This document shows, piece after piece, positions 1-10,300 of a stretch of DNA of 64,000 nt. Origin of the DNA: Woeseiaceae bacterium (GTDB lineage: Bacteria > Pseudomonadota > Gammaproteobacteria > Steroidobacterales > Woeseiaceae); assembly GCA_024640365.1 (NCBI GenBank), contig JAHEFE010000012.1, positions 1 through 64,000 on the forward strand, read 5' to 3'. Within the stretch, counting starts at the first letter, position 1; each line of letters begins with the position of its first letter. Below the pieces are notes generated by a model. The model was not told where the DNA came from. It saw nothing but the letters and a program-made list of their open reading frames with translations, and searched no databases. The position numbers were made by a program, and so were the translations under genes.

Positions 1-126
1 ACTTTCTCCTGCCGATGCTAGCCCAGCTTTAGTCCCGACTTGGGCCTGTTATGCATAGTCTAACCGCAGATATCCCCCATGAATCGATTGTACGTTCGCT
101 AATCAAAAGGGATATCCAATGTCCCA

Positions 127-1479
127 ATGGCGGACTACACTTTTAATAGCAATCGAGCATTTATTGCTGTTATCCAGGGAGGTTCGGCGGCGGTGATTCT
201 AGATTCGATAGTTACCTTGTGCGCGCGGCACCAAATTCGCCGGGAAATTCATTTTTCCGGAGAGTCCGAGGCCACAGGCATCCCTCTCCCAAAACCGAAT
301 CAGAGTTATTTTCTATACCTGCATGTACCATTTTGTGAGGTGCTTTGTCCTTTTTGCTCCTTTCATAAGGTTGAGTTCGAGCACGCTAAAGCAGCCAATT
401 ATTTTGAAGCTTTACGTACGGAGATTCAGTTCGCGACAGATTTGGGGTATCACTTCGATGAAGTCTATGTAGGTGGTGGTACGCCTACGGTGCAAACCAG
501 CGAGCTAGGTAAAACAATTGAATTCCTGCGTGGACAACATGTAGTCAAGCGGCTTTCGGTGGAAACAAATCCCGCTCATCTGGATGCCGATTGTCTGGCG
601 GCACTCAAAAGCATCGGTGTTAATAGGCTTTCAGTTGGTGTACAGAGTTTTGATAATCAGATCTTGAAAAAGATAAAACGATACGACAAGTATGGCGACA
701 GTACTTCGATCCAGAAGGGGTTGAAGGAGACTAAAGGCATTTTCAGTACTCTTAACGTTGACATGATTTTCAATTTTCCCGGAGCGACGGCGCAGCAGTT
801 GCAGCGCGATCTTGATATTCTCACTGAAGAGTTATCCGTGGATCAGGTTTCGTTCTATCCATTGATGGTAGGTAGCAGTACCCGCAAGTTTCTTGACCAG
901 GAAATGGGCGGTGTGGACTACGGCCGTGAGCGAGCTTTCTACGAACAAATCGCCATTCACATGCTATCAGCTGGGTACAAACGGTCGTCGGCGTGGTGTT
1001 TTTCGCAAAACGACGGATTGATCGACGAGTACATCGCTGACCGGGACGAGTACCTTGGCCTTGGTAGTGGGTCGTTTAGTTACCTTGATGGTGCTTTTTT
1101 TTCTACGACATTTTCAATTCCCCGCTATCTGAATCTTGTGAATTCCGGTCGTACTGGCTTTGTACGGAGACGGGAAATGAGCGGGGCGGAGAAGATTCGA
1201 TATTACTTGCTGACTCACTTGTTTGGAGGGGTACTCGATCTCCGGGAGGCGGAATCGCTCTTCGATGGCGAGTTCCTTCGCAGATTGTGGTTGGAGATTG
1301 CAGGCCTTAAGTTGATTGGCGCCGTCAGACGCGAGGGAGATCGGCTGCAACTGACAGAGGCCGGTTATTATCTCTGGGTCCTTATGATGCGAGAGTTTTT
1401 AATTGGGGTAAACAGTTTGCGAGATGAAATGCGTCAACACATTTCACAGGAGCGAAGCGGAATGTCAGTTGGAGCGTAA
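127..1479 (+). CDS. Radical SAM enzyme, coproporphyrinogen III oxidase-like (HemN/HemW/HutW family)
   Basis: The 450-residue protein carries the radical SAM cluster motif CEVLCPFC (C-x3-C-x2-C) near residue 72, preceded by YLHVPFC as in HemN-type enzymes. It also has the SAM-binding GGGTP motif near residue 118 and the SVGVQSF stretch that follows it in this family. The C-terminal part (LTEAGYYLWVLMMREF) resembles the HemN_C region, which in HemW and HutW proteins binds haem. Such enzymes act in anaerobic coproporphyrinogen oxidation, haem trafficking or haem breakdown; the exact substrate cannot be told here. The ATG at 127 is used, with a weak purine-rich stretch (AAAAGGG) about 15 bases upstream. 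It is followed by a lipoprotein gene after about 60 bases. No haem uptake genes are visible nearby, so a HutW role is only a possibility. Confidence 0.8.
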   Translation: MADYTFNSNRAFIAVIQGGSAAVILDSIVTLCARHQIRREIHFSGESEATGIPLPKPNQSYFLYLHVPFCEVLCPFCSFHKVEFEHAKAANYFEALRTEIQFATDLGYHFDEVYVGGGTPTVQTSELGKTIEFLRGQHVVKRLSVETNPAHLDADCLAALKSIGVNRLSVGVQSFDNQILKKIKRYDKYGDSTSIQKGLKETKGIFSTLNVDMIFNFPGATAQQLQRDLDILTEELSVDQVSFYPLMVGSSTRKFLDQEMGGVDYGRERAFYEQIAIHMLSAGYKRSSAWCFSQNDGLIDEYIADRDEYLGLGSGSFSYLDGAFFSTTFSIPRYLNLVNSGRTGFVRRREMSGAEKIRYYLLTHLFGGVLDLREAESLFDGEFLRRLWLEIAGLKLIGAVRREGDRLQLTEAGYYLWVLMMREFLIGVNSLRDEMRQHISQERSGMSVGA

Positions 1480-1542
1480 GTATGTTGTTATCTTTGGCAG
1501 CCTCGCTTAGAGTGCAACTTGAATAGTGGTGGGGGTTGCAGG

Positions 1543-2094
1543 ATGTCGGAAAGAAAAGGTCGTCGAGATGCAGGCATCGTTAGTCAGCGGATTCAAGGAA
1601 CATTCCTTGGCCTGTGTGGCGCATTTGTTGTGATGCTGACTACCGGTTGTGCCGAAATAGTCGGTGCAGTGCTGGACGATATGGACCCACTGGTCTGTGT
1701 TAACTGTAACTGGAAAATTCAGCAGTGGGATTCTCATCTGATAGACTCCAGTAAGGATGGTTGGTCAATACACAATTCCGAGGAGTATGAGACCGAAGAC
1801 CTGTGCCAGGTGGAATTGGCCGGGCGTTCAGCGGAAAATCCAGACACGGGCTATCGATGTATTCATGAGAAAGATCTCGCCAGTGCCAGGGGAGAGGAGA
1901 TTCCAGAGAGAACGAAGGACCAAAACTCATGCCTGTGGGGCTGCGAATGGGCCATCGAGGAGGGTCGATATTCTAACTGGGAGCGTATTGAGGGCCTTAG
2001 CTACAAGACAGAAGGGCAATGTCAGCAAGACGTGTTTTTGCTAGGCAGGGATCATCCGTATACGAATTATCGCTGCGTCGATGTGACGATGTAG
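1543..2094 (+). CDS. Putative lipoprotein with two tandem Cys-rich repeats, unknown function
   Basis: I do not recognise a named family. From ATG 1543 (preceded by a GGGGG stretch at about 1529-1533) the protein has 183 residues, a basic N-terminus, a hydrophobic segment and a lipobox-like LTTGC, so it is probably lipidated. The mature part is an internal duplication. Repeat 1 runs from CVNCNWKIQQWDS to GYRCIHE, and repeat 2 from CLWGCEWAIEEGRYS to NYRCVDV. Each has two or three N-terminal cysteines and aromatic residues, then a xxQCQ/DLCQ cysteine and a terminal YRC. The even Cys pattern suggests disulfides in the periplasm or on the cell surface. An upstream TTG at 1519 is in frame but less likely. 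Confidence 0.6.
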   Translation: MSERKGRRDAGIVSQRIQGTFLGLCGAFVVMLTTGCAEIVGAVLDDMDPLVCVNCNWKIQQWDSHLIDSSKDGWSIHNSEEYETEDLCQVELAGRSAENPDTGYRCIHEKDLASARGEEIPERTKDQNSCLWGCEWAIEEGRYSNWERIEGLSYKTEGQCQQDVFLLGRDHPYTNYRCVDVTM

Positions 2095-2173
2095 GTGGCA
2101 CCGGATTGTTGAATCACGCGCTACTCCGGATCTGCCGCGCTTGCTGTACGGGTAGGGTTGAAACGAATTGATC

Positions 2174-4309
2174 TCAGGAAGATTGCTTAGCTTTCGCAGC
2201 CTCATAAATAGCTCGTTCCCTGGCCATTTCTTCCTGATTGCGTCGCAATAACTCGGGATATTCGGGCCGGTTTTTGAGGCGTTTGAAGGTCGGGTCATTC
2301 TCAATGAACGACATAGAGTCACCGTCATCGAACCATTTCTGCGCACGCTTGACTGCCAGGTCCAGATCGTCTTCAAGTATGGTATAGGCGACCACGCTAT
2401 ACCAGGTGCATGGGCAGAGATAGCCGGCCTGTAAGCGTTGCTCAATGTCCTTGCGACAGGCGGACATTATGCCGCTTACTTCTTTGTCGTACCCCAGCTT
2501 CTGCAGTGGCGGAACGAAGTTCACATCACACTTCTCCCTCCAGGGCACACTATTTTCGTCGCCAATGGCCATTGTTCTATCTACGAGTGTTTTCAATCTG
2601 AGCAAAGACTCCGAGTCGTCCCGGCCACCATAGAAAAATATTCCGTCTCGCAAGGCGTTGATATTGGTATCGTCTTCGGCGATCTTCTTTTCAAGAATTT
2701 CCTGGGCTTCTTTGGTGCGTCCCTGCAGTGAGTAGGCGGTTCCGGTGATGCTCTCAACGCCGACTGCTTCGGCCTCTTCAAATGCCCCCATTTCCAAGAG
2801 CATCCACGCTTTCCATTCTAAAAAGTTTTCATCGCCGGGATGGTCGGCCAGCGCTTTTTCCGCCATTAGTACCGCTTCCGCTTCATGGCCATGTGCGTCT
2901 AAATTTTCCAGCGCGGCCTCGTAGGCAAGCGGATGATCCGGATGTAGGTAGAACATCCGGTTAATGACGCGCTCAGCATCTTGTGGCCTGCCGAAACTAC
3001 GATAATCAAATGCCAGTGCGGCGCTTATTTCCAGCGACATCGGATCCAGGGCATATGCTTTTTCACGATCCGCCAACATATCAAGGTAGCGGCCTTGGTT
3101 ATAGGCAGATGCGGCGCGCCAGTTGTAGGCGAGCGCGTAGTTGGGGCTCAGTTGAATGGCGCGATTAAACGCTTTTTCCGCTTCCGCAAAGCGGTAACGG
3201 TTCAGTCGCTGCAGTCCCTGGACGGCTATGGCATCTGCTGAGTTCGGGGTAAGAATCAGGGCTTTCTCCAGGTGCGGTATTGCTATGCTGTCAACCTGTT
3301 CAGATGTAATGTCCTTGCCGCCAAATCGCGACTCACCCAGCAGCAACGCGGCGTAGGCAAGCTGCACGTGTGCTGGTGCAAAGTCGGGGTCAATTCGAAT
3401 CGCTTCTTCGAATTGGCCGCGTGCGGCCTCAATGTCTTCTTTCGTGAGTAAAGCTAGCCGTTCTTTACCAATCAGATAAGCACTATAGGCATCCACACTC
3501 GCGGCACGTTCGGAAACCATCAACTCTTGTTCTTCGCCGAGTAAATGAACTCTAAGTGAATCGATAATAGAGGCTGCTATTTCATCCTGGATCTTAAAGA
3601 TGTCCGTAAAATCGCGGTCATAGGTTTCCGACCACAAATGATAGCCGTCTTCGACGTTTATGAGCTGAGCGGTGATGCGAATCTTGGGGCCCGCTTTTCG
3701 AATTGATCCCTCAAGTACGGTGGACACGTCCAGCTTCTTTCCAATATCCCGAATGTCAGTATCGCTGTCTGCAAACGCGAAAGATGAGGTGCGTGCAGCG
3801 ACGCGCAAGGCATTGGTCTTGGCGAGGAGGTTTAGTATTTCCTCAGCGATTCCTCGCGAAAAATATTCCTGATCGTTGGCTTCTGAATAGTCTTCGAAGG
3901 GCAAAACAGCTATAGACGCGGGGCCACCTTCTTTTGTTTTGCTGCTGGTGGATTGGGACCCTGGCATGAGGAACTGTTGTGTACCAAGGACCACTACCAG
4001 GAGTGCTAATATACCGATGATGACTCGGTCCAATTTGCGACCTGTCTGGGGTGATATCGATTGGTCCCGATCGACCTCTTTTTCTTTCTTAATGCCCTCT
4101 GGGGTCATTTCATAGACCCAGGCGAAGACCAGCGCTGCTGGAAAGCCAAGAACGGCCAACAACGAGAAGAGCTGCAAGATCCAATGTGGGGCACCGATTA
4201 CATCAATTGCGAAATTGATGACCTCAAGGGAAACCCACGCGGCGACCGCGTAGGCAATGCCGACGCGCACGACGTTACGGCGCTTGAGTTCGTTCCATAG
4301 TGATTCCAT
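2174..4309 (-). CDS. TolB-like/TPR domain membrane protein
   Basis: The 711-residue protein opens with a short basic segment (LWNELKRRNVVRVG) and two hydrophobic helices (about residues 15-75), typical of a group of gammaproteobacterial TPR proteins related to the non-catalytic part of adenylate cyclase-like TPR proteins. A third hydrophobic stretch lies near residue 95. Residues 130-250 form a TolB/FlgO-like domain (SIAVLPFEDYS, then GIAEEILNLLA and VLEGSIRKAGPKIRITAQLI). The rest, to about residue 680, is a run of TPR units (for example AIRIDPDFAPAHVQLAY and AIQLSPNYALAYNWRA). The role is probably as a protein-protein scaffold at the inner membrane. It is a single gene: upstream lies the ArsR gene, which ends at 4461, and no clear operon partner is visible. 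Confidence 0.75.
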   Translation of the reverse strand: MESLWNELKRRNVVRVGIAYAVAAWVSLEVINFAIDVIGAPHWILQLFSLLAVLGFPAALVFAWVYEMTPEGIKKEKEVDRDQSISPQTGRKLDRVIIGILALLVVVLGTQQFLMPGSQSTSSKTKEGGPASIAVLPFEDYSEANDQEYFSRGIAEEILNLLAKTNALRVAARTSSFAFADSDTDIRDIGKKLDVSTVLEGSIRKAGPKIRITAQLINVEDGYHLWSETYDRDFTDIFKIQDEIAASIIDSLRVHLLGEEQELMVSERAASVDAYSAYLIGKERLALLTKEDIEAARGQFEEAIRIDPDFAPAHVQLAYAALLLGESRFGGKDITSEQVDSIAIPHLEKALILTPNSADAIAVQGLQRLNRYRFAEAEKAFNRAIQLSPNYALAYNWRAASAYNQGRYLDMLADREKAYALDPMSLEISAALAFDYRSFGRPQDAERVINRMFYLHPDHPLAYEAALENLDAHGHEAEAVLMAEKALADHPGDENFLEWKAWMLLEMGAFEEAEAVGVESITGTAYSLQGRTKEAQEILEKKIAEDDTNINALRDGIFFYGGRDDSESLLRLKTLVDRTMAIGDENSVPWREKCDVNFVPPLQKLGYDKEVSGIMSACRKDIEQRLQAGYLCPCTWYSVVAYTILEDDLDLAVKRAQKWFDDGDSMSFIENDPTFKRLKNRPEYPELLRRNQEEMARERAIYEAAKAKQSS

Positions 4310-4460
4310 TCACCGAGTCTAACGGGAATTTTCAAACTTTAGTAACGATTTTTCAGATGGTTACGAACTGAGATGGGAAGTCGACTTAAATGCCTGCTTT
4401 CATATGCCGGCTGTCTAGCCTGTGTCGGCGTGAGTCGCGGAGTGCGCTCCAGCTGCTTCG

Positions 4461-4802
4461 CTAGGCCTTGCTGCAATAGAGATCTTTCAATGTTTCGATA
4501 ATCTGCAGACTTTTGCTGGGTGCGAGCGAGTAGTAAATGGATTGCGCTTGGCGACGAGTTTTGACCAGGCCCTCATTGCGGAGAATAGCCAATTGTTGCG
4601 AGAGGGCTGATTGGCTCAGTCCGAATGTCGCGTGCAATTCGCTGACAGCCATTTCGCCGCCGGTGAGAGTGCACAGAATGAGAAGTCGATTTGAATTTGA
4701 AAGCGCCTTTAACAGGGCCGCCGCCTCATCGGCATGGCGGCGCAGTTCTTCCAGTTCCTCGGCGGTCACCATGCAGTTTTCGTTTTGCTCACTAGCGATC
4801 AT
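4461..4802 (-). CDS. ArsR-family repressor of the BigR/SqrR two-cysteine persulfide-sensor type
   Basis: The 113-residue winged-helix protein has LLKALSNSNRLLILCTL at the core and the recognition helix LSQSALSQQLAILRNEGLV. The metal-box ELCVCDL of classical ArsR is absent. Instead it has Cys44 and Cys110, 66 residues apart, and a C-terminal DLYCSKA. As I recall the family, the same two-Cys spacing is seen in BigR and SqrR, where the pair forms a di- or tetrasulfide with reactive sulfur and releases DNA. It lies divergent from the TolC/HlyD/RND/DUF302 operon, with AT-rich repeats between, so it is very probably that operon's repressor and autoregulated. A third cysteine, Cys10, lies before an alternative ATG (Met11). 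The sensing function is inferred from the residues, not shown. Confidence 0.85.
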   Translation of the reverse strand: MIASEQNENCMVTAEELEELRRHADEAAALLKALSNSNRLLILCTLTGGEMAVSELHATFGLSQSALSQQLAILRNEGLVKTRRQAQSIYYSLAPSKSLQIIETLKDLYCSKA

Positions 4803-4834
4803 TGGTTGGTTCTCGTGTTGTAATGCTATGGAAT

Positions 4835-4877
4835 ATTATACATTACTAATATATACTTTAGCAAAAGCTAATATACT
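4835..4877. promoter_or_regulatory. Divergent promoter and likely ArsR operator region
   Basis: The AT-rich gap between the repressor and the efflux operon holds a minus-strand TATAAT (complement of 4835-4840) and a plus-strand TATACT (4872-4877). It also has direct repeats CTAATATATACT (4846-4857) and CTAATATACT (4868-4877) with a 22-bp period, and an inverted repeat TTAGC-AAAA-GCTAA (4858-4871). No good -35 is visible for the plus promoter. The 22-bp spacing would place two repressor dimers on one DNA face. The boxes are visible; binding by the adjacent ArsR protein is inferred. Confidence 0.5.
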
Positions 4878-4926
4878 AAACTGTAATCGTCCCTCGCAAG
4901 GACAATGGTTTGGTTGAACAGGTCGG

Positions 4927-6261
4927 ATGGTTATGCTTAAAAACAATAAATTAAAAGCTCTTTCATTGACAGATTTCCGGTTCGTATTTGCCATTACTTT
5001 GGTTATTGGATTGTCGTGTGCGGCGCAAGCAGAAACCCTGGACGATGCCTGGATTAAGGCTCTTGCCAGTGATTACAGTGTAGCGGCCGCCAATTTACGC
5101 ACCGATGCATCAAGTGCTGAGTTGGCATCAGCCAGAGCTAATCGTTGGCCAGTAATAACGGCATCGGCGAGTGCGATGCGGTTTGATGACGCGCCCGCTT
5201 TTGACTTCAGTGGTGCAGGAATGGCAGTTCAAATGCCCTTGTTTGATGGGTCTAGCATGGTGATGACGGAGGCTCGTTTCAACGTGCCGCTTTTTACCAG
5301 TGGCATGATCTCGAACGGGATCGAGGCCGCCAATTACGGGTATGACGCGCAGAGATGGCAAGAGGACACTGTTCAGCAAAGAGTGAAAATGTCGGTCGCA
5401 GAGGCGTATATCAATGTCCTGCGGGCGCGCAGCGGTCTGGCTGTCGCGAACTCGAGTGTAGCTAGCCTCACAGCGCATTTGCGGGACGTGGAAGATATGT
5501 ATTCGACCGGTGTCGTAGCAAAAAATGATCAACTGGCGGCGAGTGTCTCGTTGGCGATGGCAAGCCAGCGGCAACTGCAGGCCGCTAACGGGCTGGATGT
5601 GGCAAATGCCGCGTACAACCGGGCGACCGGGCGATCGTTGACCGAAACGGTCGATATAGATCCTTTATCGCCGATGTTGAACGGTGAGTTGCAGGGTCTT
5701 GGACTGGATCCGTTAACCGAACTGGCTCTTGAAAACAGGAAGGAGTTGGCCGGTATGCGGGCAGCTGGTAACGCGCTGGAGGCTCAAAGCCGGGTAATCC
5801 TGGCTCAATCGCGGCCTCACTTTGGGCTAACAGGCGGCTACACTTCATTTGAGAATAATTTTCTGGCCAGTGACAATTATTGGTCTATCGGCCTTGGCGT
5901 TCAGTGGCGATTGTTCGACGGTCGGCACACTCGGTCCAAAGCGAGCGCTTTTTCGTTGCAGGCCCAGGCGATGCAGAACGACATGCGTGATGTGCTTTCC
6001 ATGATAAAACTCGAAGTGCGGCAGACCTTTTTGCAGTTCGACGAGGCACGCGCTCGGGTAATAGTTACAGAGAAAGCGACTCAGCAGGCGGAAGAAAATT
6101 TGCGAGTGGTACGAGACAGGTATCGAAACGGGGAGGGTACGAACACCGAAGTACTAGACGCCGAGGTGCTGAGGAATGTCAGTCGCAGTAATTTTGAAAA
6201 CGCGCAATTCGATGTTGCGCTCACCAAATACAAACTTGTCAAGGCAACAGGACTGTTATGA
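4927..6261 (+). CDS. TolC-family outer membrane efflux protein
   Basis: The 444-residue protein has a signal peptide ending near AAQAETLDD. It shows the two-fold repeated alpha-helical hairpin layout of outer membrane factors: N-terminal TLDDAWIKALASDYSVAAANL, and a C-terminal repeat with RVVRDRYRNGEGTNTEVLDAE, a hallmark of the family. It forms the outer membrane channel for the pump encoded by the next two genes. Its stop overlaps the adaptor start (ATGA at 6258-6261), which indicates translational coupling. Start could be ATG 4927 or ATG 4933; neither has a strong ribosome binding site. Expression is probably controlled by the divergent ArsR repressor. Confidence 0.9.
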   Translation: MVMLKNNKLKALSLTDFRFVFAITLVIGLSCAAQAETLDDAWIKALASDYSVAAANLRTDASSAELASARANRWPVITASASAMRFDDAPAFDFSGAGMAVQMPLFDGSSMVMTEARFNVPLFTSGMISNGIEAANYGYDAQRWQEDTVQQRVKMSVAEAYINVLRARSGLAVANSSVASLTAHLRDVEDMYSTGVVAKNDQLAASVSLAMASQRQLQAANGLDVANAAYNRATGRSLTETVDIDPLSPMLNGELQGLGLDPLTELALENRKELAGMRAAGNALEAQSRVILAQSRPHFGLTGGYTSFENNFLASDNYWSIGLGVQWRLFDGRHTRSKASAFSLQAQAMQNDMRDVLSMIKLEVRQTFLQFDEARARVIVTEKATQQAEENLRVVRDRYRNGEGTNTEVLDAEVLRNVSRSNFENAQFDVALTKYKLVKATGLL

Positions 6262-7340
6262 AGAAAATTATCGCCGGATGGCACAAGCAATCTCATATGA
6301 CTAAACGTCTGTTAGCGATGACAGGTGTGATGGCGTTTTCGATAACAGCCTACGCTGTGGACTTGCCGTTTGATGTTGCCACAATTGCTTACGAAGTTGC
6401 GCCAAGGGAACGAACCTGGGATGGAACAGTTGAAGCGGTAAATCAAGGCACGGTGTCGGCACAAACTTCAGGTCGCGTTGCCGAGATATTTTATGACGTG
6501 AATGATTTTGTCGCCGCGAATGAAATTATTATGCGCTTTACGGACGTCGAACAATCATCGGCGCTAAAGCAGGCCAATGCCGCTTTGGCAGAGAGTCAGG
6601 CACGACTTAATGAGGCAAATAGTGACTTTCAGCGCATAGAAGCCATGTATCGGAATGAGACGGTATCTAAAGCACGCTTCGAACAGTCAGAGGCGAACAA
6701 GAAAGCGGCGGAGGCTCGCTTGTCAGCGGCTCGCTCGCAAGTCGCAACGGCTACCAAGCAACTTGAGTACACAGTAGTGCGAGCACCTTATGCAGGGATA
6801 GTCTCAAAGAGATATATTGAAGTTGGTGAAATGGTCAGTCCCGGGCAGCCGCTGATGAGCGGATTGTCGTTGGAGTCTTTGCGCGTAAATGTAGATGTTC
6901 CGCAGAGTATGTTCGAGCCCATACGGCAGATTGGCAAAGCCTTTATCTATGCCAATGGAGAGCGAATTGAAGCGGCAGGGCTAACGTTTTACCCAGTCGC
7001 GGATGCGGTATCGAACACATTCCGCGTTCGGGTTCAGATGCCGGAAGGCAGTGCAACGCTCTATCCCGGAATGTTCGTCAAAGTCGGATTCGTTGTTGGC
7101 GAGACCAAAAGGTTGCTGATTCCCGACGCCTCCGTTGTACGGCGCAGCGAGCTTAGTGCGGTCTATGTCGTCAAAGACGAACGGGTATTTCTGCGTCAGA
7201 TTCGCCTTGGGCGAGACCATGCGGATCGTATGGAGGTGTTGGCAGGCCTTAACGAAGGGGAGCAGATAGCGCTTGATCCTGTTAAGGCAAGAATTTACCT
7301 GAAGGATCAGCAAGGAGTGGCTGACCAACATGGCAATTAA
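6258..7340 (+). CDS. RND efflux periplasmic adaptor (HlyD/MFP family)
   Basis: The 360-residue protein has an N-terminal export signal (LLAMTGVMAFSITAYA; an inner ATG at 6297 gives a more compact signal peptide). A lipoyl/barrel-sandwich half follows (GTVSAQTSGRVAEIFYDVNDFV). Next come a coiled-coil hairpin rich in Ala, Glu and Arg (about residues 95-165), the second lipoyl half (VVRAPYAGIVSKRYIEVGEMVSPGQPL, given here as the family-diagnostic segment) and beta-barrel/MP domains. It bridges the RND pump and the TolC-like channel. It overlaps the preceding gene by 4 bases and the following pump gene by 11 bases, so the three are translated as a unit. Confidence 0.9.
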   Translation: MKKIIAGWHKQSHMTKRLLAMTGVMAFSITAYAVDLPFDVATIAYEVAPRERTWDGTVEAVNQGTVSAQTSGRVAEIFYDVNDFVAANEIIMRFTDVEQSSALKQANAALAESQARLNEANSDFQRIEAMYRNETVSKARFEQSEANKKAAEARLSAARSQVATATKQLEYTVVRAPYAGIVSKRYIEVGEMVSPGQPLMSGLSLESLRVNVDVPQSMFEPIRQIGKAFIYANGERIEAAGLTFYPVADAVSNTFRVRVQMPEGSATLYPGMFVKVGFVVGETKRLLIPDASVVRRSELSAVYVVKDERVFLRQIRLGRDHADRMEVLAGLNEGEQIALDPVKARIYLKDQQGVADQHGN

Positions 7341-10300
7341 TAAGAAACTCGGTTTTTCGGGTTCAATCGCGAGAAGTTTCCAGGATTCAAAATTGACTCC
7401 GTTGCTGGCGCTGACAGGGTTGTTGCTGGGCTTCTTTGCAATCATGGTCACACCGCGTGAAGAAGAACCGCAGATCAATGTTACGTTTGCAAATATTTTC
7501 GTACCATTTCCTGGTGCTAGTGCCCAGGATGTCGAAACGCAAGTGGCCGCACCGATGGAGCAAATTCTGTCGGAAATTGAAGGCGTAAAACATACATACT
7601 CGGTATCTCGGGTTGGTATAGCTGTACTCACAGTGCAATTCGAAGTGGGTCAGGATCGCACGGCTGCAATTGTCCGCTTGTACAACGCAATCAATTCAAA
7701 CGGAGACTGGCAGCCACCGGGTAGTGGAGTTTTGCCACCGCTGGTCAAGCCAATGGGTATCGATGATGTGCCTATGGTCACGGTTACCATGTGGAGTGAA
7801 ACGGCTGAGAAGGGCGGACACGAATTGTTGCGGGTAGCGCATGCCATTGAAGCTGAAATAAAGCGTGTCCCTGGCACCCGCGATGTTTACACTATTGGCG
7901 GTCCGGATCAGGTTGTGCATGTGTTATTGGATCCGCAGCGTATGGCTTCTTATGGGCTGTCTCCAAGCAGCTTGCGGCAGGCCTTGCAGGCCAGCAACCT
8001 GGTTACACAGGCCGGGACAATTGTCAGCAATAACGAAGTGATACCGGTTACGGCAGGAGAGTTCCTGGCTGATGCTGATGACGTCGCAGAGCTCGTTGTT
8101 GGCGTTCATGAAGGCAAGGCAATCTCCCTTGAAGACGTGGCCACAGTTACGCTCGGGCCCGACCAACCGGAAAATTACGTCACCTTTGGTACTGGCGCTG
8201 CGGCCAGCCAAATTGGTCTTGAAAAAGGGTTGGTCACGCCAGCGGTTACGATCGCCGTTGCAAAAAAACCCGGGATGAATGCGAGCGAAATTGCGAATGA
8301 CGTAATCACCCGATTAGGTGAGTTGCGCGGAACTTTTATACCCGACGATGTTAATTACACGGTTACGAGAAACTATGGTAAGACCGCCAATGACAAAGCA
8401 ATGCAGCTCATCAAAAAACTCATTTTTGCGACTTCAGCTGTTATTTTCCTGATCATATTTGCGTTGGGTTGGCGTGAAGCCGTGGTCGTTGGCTCGGCTG
8501 TAATTATTACTTTGATGTTGACCTTGTTCGCGTCATGGGCCTGGGGTTTTACGATCAATCGGGTCTCGCTGTTTGCGTTGATTTTTTCAATCGGTATTCT
8601 TGTAGATGATGCGATCGTCGTGGTTGAGAATATTCACCGCCACATGGCGTTGGAGAACAAAACTCTTTTTGAAGCCATTCCGCCTGCAGTTGATGAGGTT
8701 GGTGGACCAACGATTCTGGCGACGTTTACTGTTATTGCCGCATTATTGCCAATGGCCTTCGTGTCGGGCCTTATGGGCCCCTATATGAGCCCGATCCCGA
8801 TCAATGCCAGTGTAGGAATGCTTCTTTCGTTGGCGGTGGCACTGGTCTTTACACCGTGGGCCAGCCTGAAGTTATTGAAATCCGGTCACTCAGTTGCTAA
8901 GGAAAACGCAATTTCCGCCAAGCTGGATTCGGTTTTCAGACGCTTCGTTGGCCCGTTCTTGATGGCTGACAAGGGGAGACACGCTCGTCGACGTTTATTC
9001 GTTGGTGTAGGTGTCGCAATTGTCATCGCAGTTAGTCTGGCAGCTGTGCAGTTGGTGATTATGAAAATGCTGCCATTTGACAATAAGTCGGAGTTTCAAG
9101 TTGTTCTCGACATGCCCGAAGGAACCAGCGTTGAACAGACGGCTCATGTGCTCGACGAGATGGCGGTCTACTTGGCAGATGTGCCTGAGGTAACGGATTA
9201 TCAGATCTATGCGGGCACTGCAGCCGCAATTAGTTTTAATGGCCTGGTCAGGCAGTACTACATGCGTGCCGATCCCAATGCTGGCGACATTCAAGTAAAT
9301 TTAGTTGATAAAAAGTATCGCCATCGCAAAAGTCACGAAATTGCGGCTGACGTCCGTGCGCGAATTAACGAGATCGGCCGGTCCTATGGAGGTAGTGCCA
9401 AAATTGTGGAAGTGCCGCCGGGTCCGCCTGTACAAGCTCCGTTGGTTGCCGAGGTGTACGGGCCCGATTACGCGGGCCAACTCGAATTGGCGACGGCCTT
9501 GCGCGGAATGTTCGAGGATACTGACGATATCGTTGATGTTGATGACAGCGTGGAAGAGGTGGCGGAGCGACTGATCCTGAGTGTTGATCGCAATAAGGCG
9601 GCTCTGTTGGGCGTCTCACAAGCCGCGGTAACTTCGGCGCTGAAGATGGCGTTGAGCGGCGAAGACGTTGCTTATTTACAAAGTGGAAATCAAAAATATC
9701 CGTTACCAGTGAGACTCGAGTTCACGGTCGCCGATAAGGCCGAACTTGATAGCTTGTTGATGCTTAGGATTGTCGGTAACACGGGCAACCTGGTGCCCTT
9801 GGCCGAAATAGTCGACGTGCGCACTGCGCAGTGGGAAAAGACGATCTACCACAAGGATCTGCTGCCGGTTGTTTTTGTGACTGGTGATATGGCAGGAAAA
9901 CTGGATAGCCCCTTGTATGGAATGTTTGACTTGGTGAGTCAGATAAGTCACAGCAAGCCGGCAGGACAGACAGTTGACCAGACATTCATCGAGCAACCGG
10001 ATACGCCATACCGTTACAGCGTCAAATGGGACGGTGAATGGCAAATCACCTACGAGACATTTCGCGATATGGGCCTAGCATACTCAGTCGGGTTGATTCT
10101 TATCTATCTGTTGGTCGTTGCCCAGTTTCGTTCGTACACCATTCCGTTAATCATAATGGCGCCAATTCCGTTAACCATAATTGGCGTGATGCCGGGTCAT
10201 GCGTTATTGGGTGCGCAATTCACGGCGACTTCAATGATTGGCATGATTGCATTGGCAGGAATAATCGTGCGCAATTCCATATTGCTGGTTGATTTTATTC

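Noticed and set aside
4815-4822. GTGTTGTA half-site resembling the shared 22-bp operator
   Set aside because: The second half expected 6 bases later is absent, so this is likely chance.
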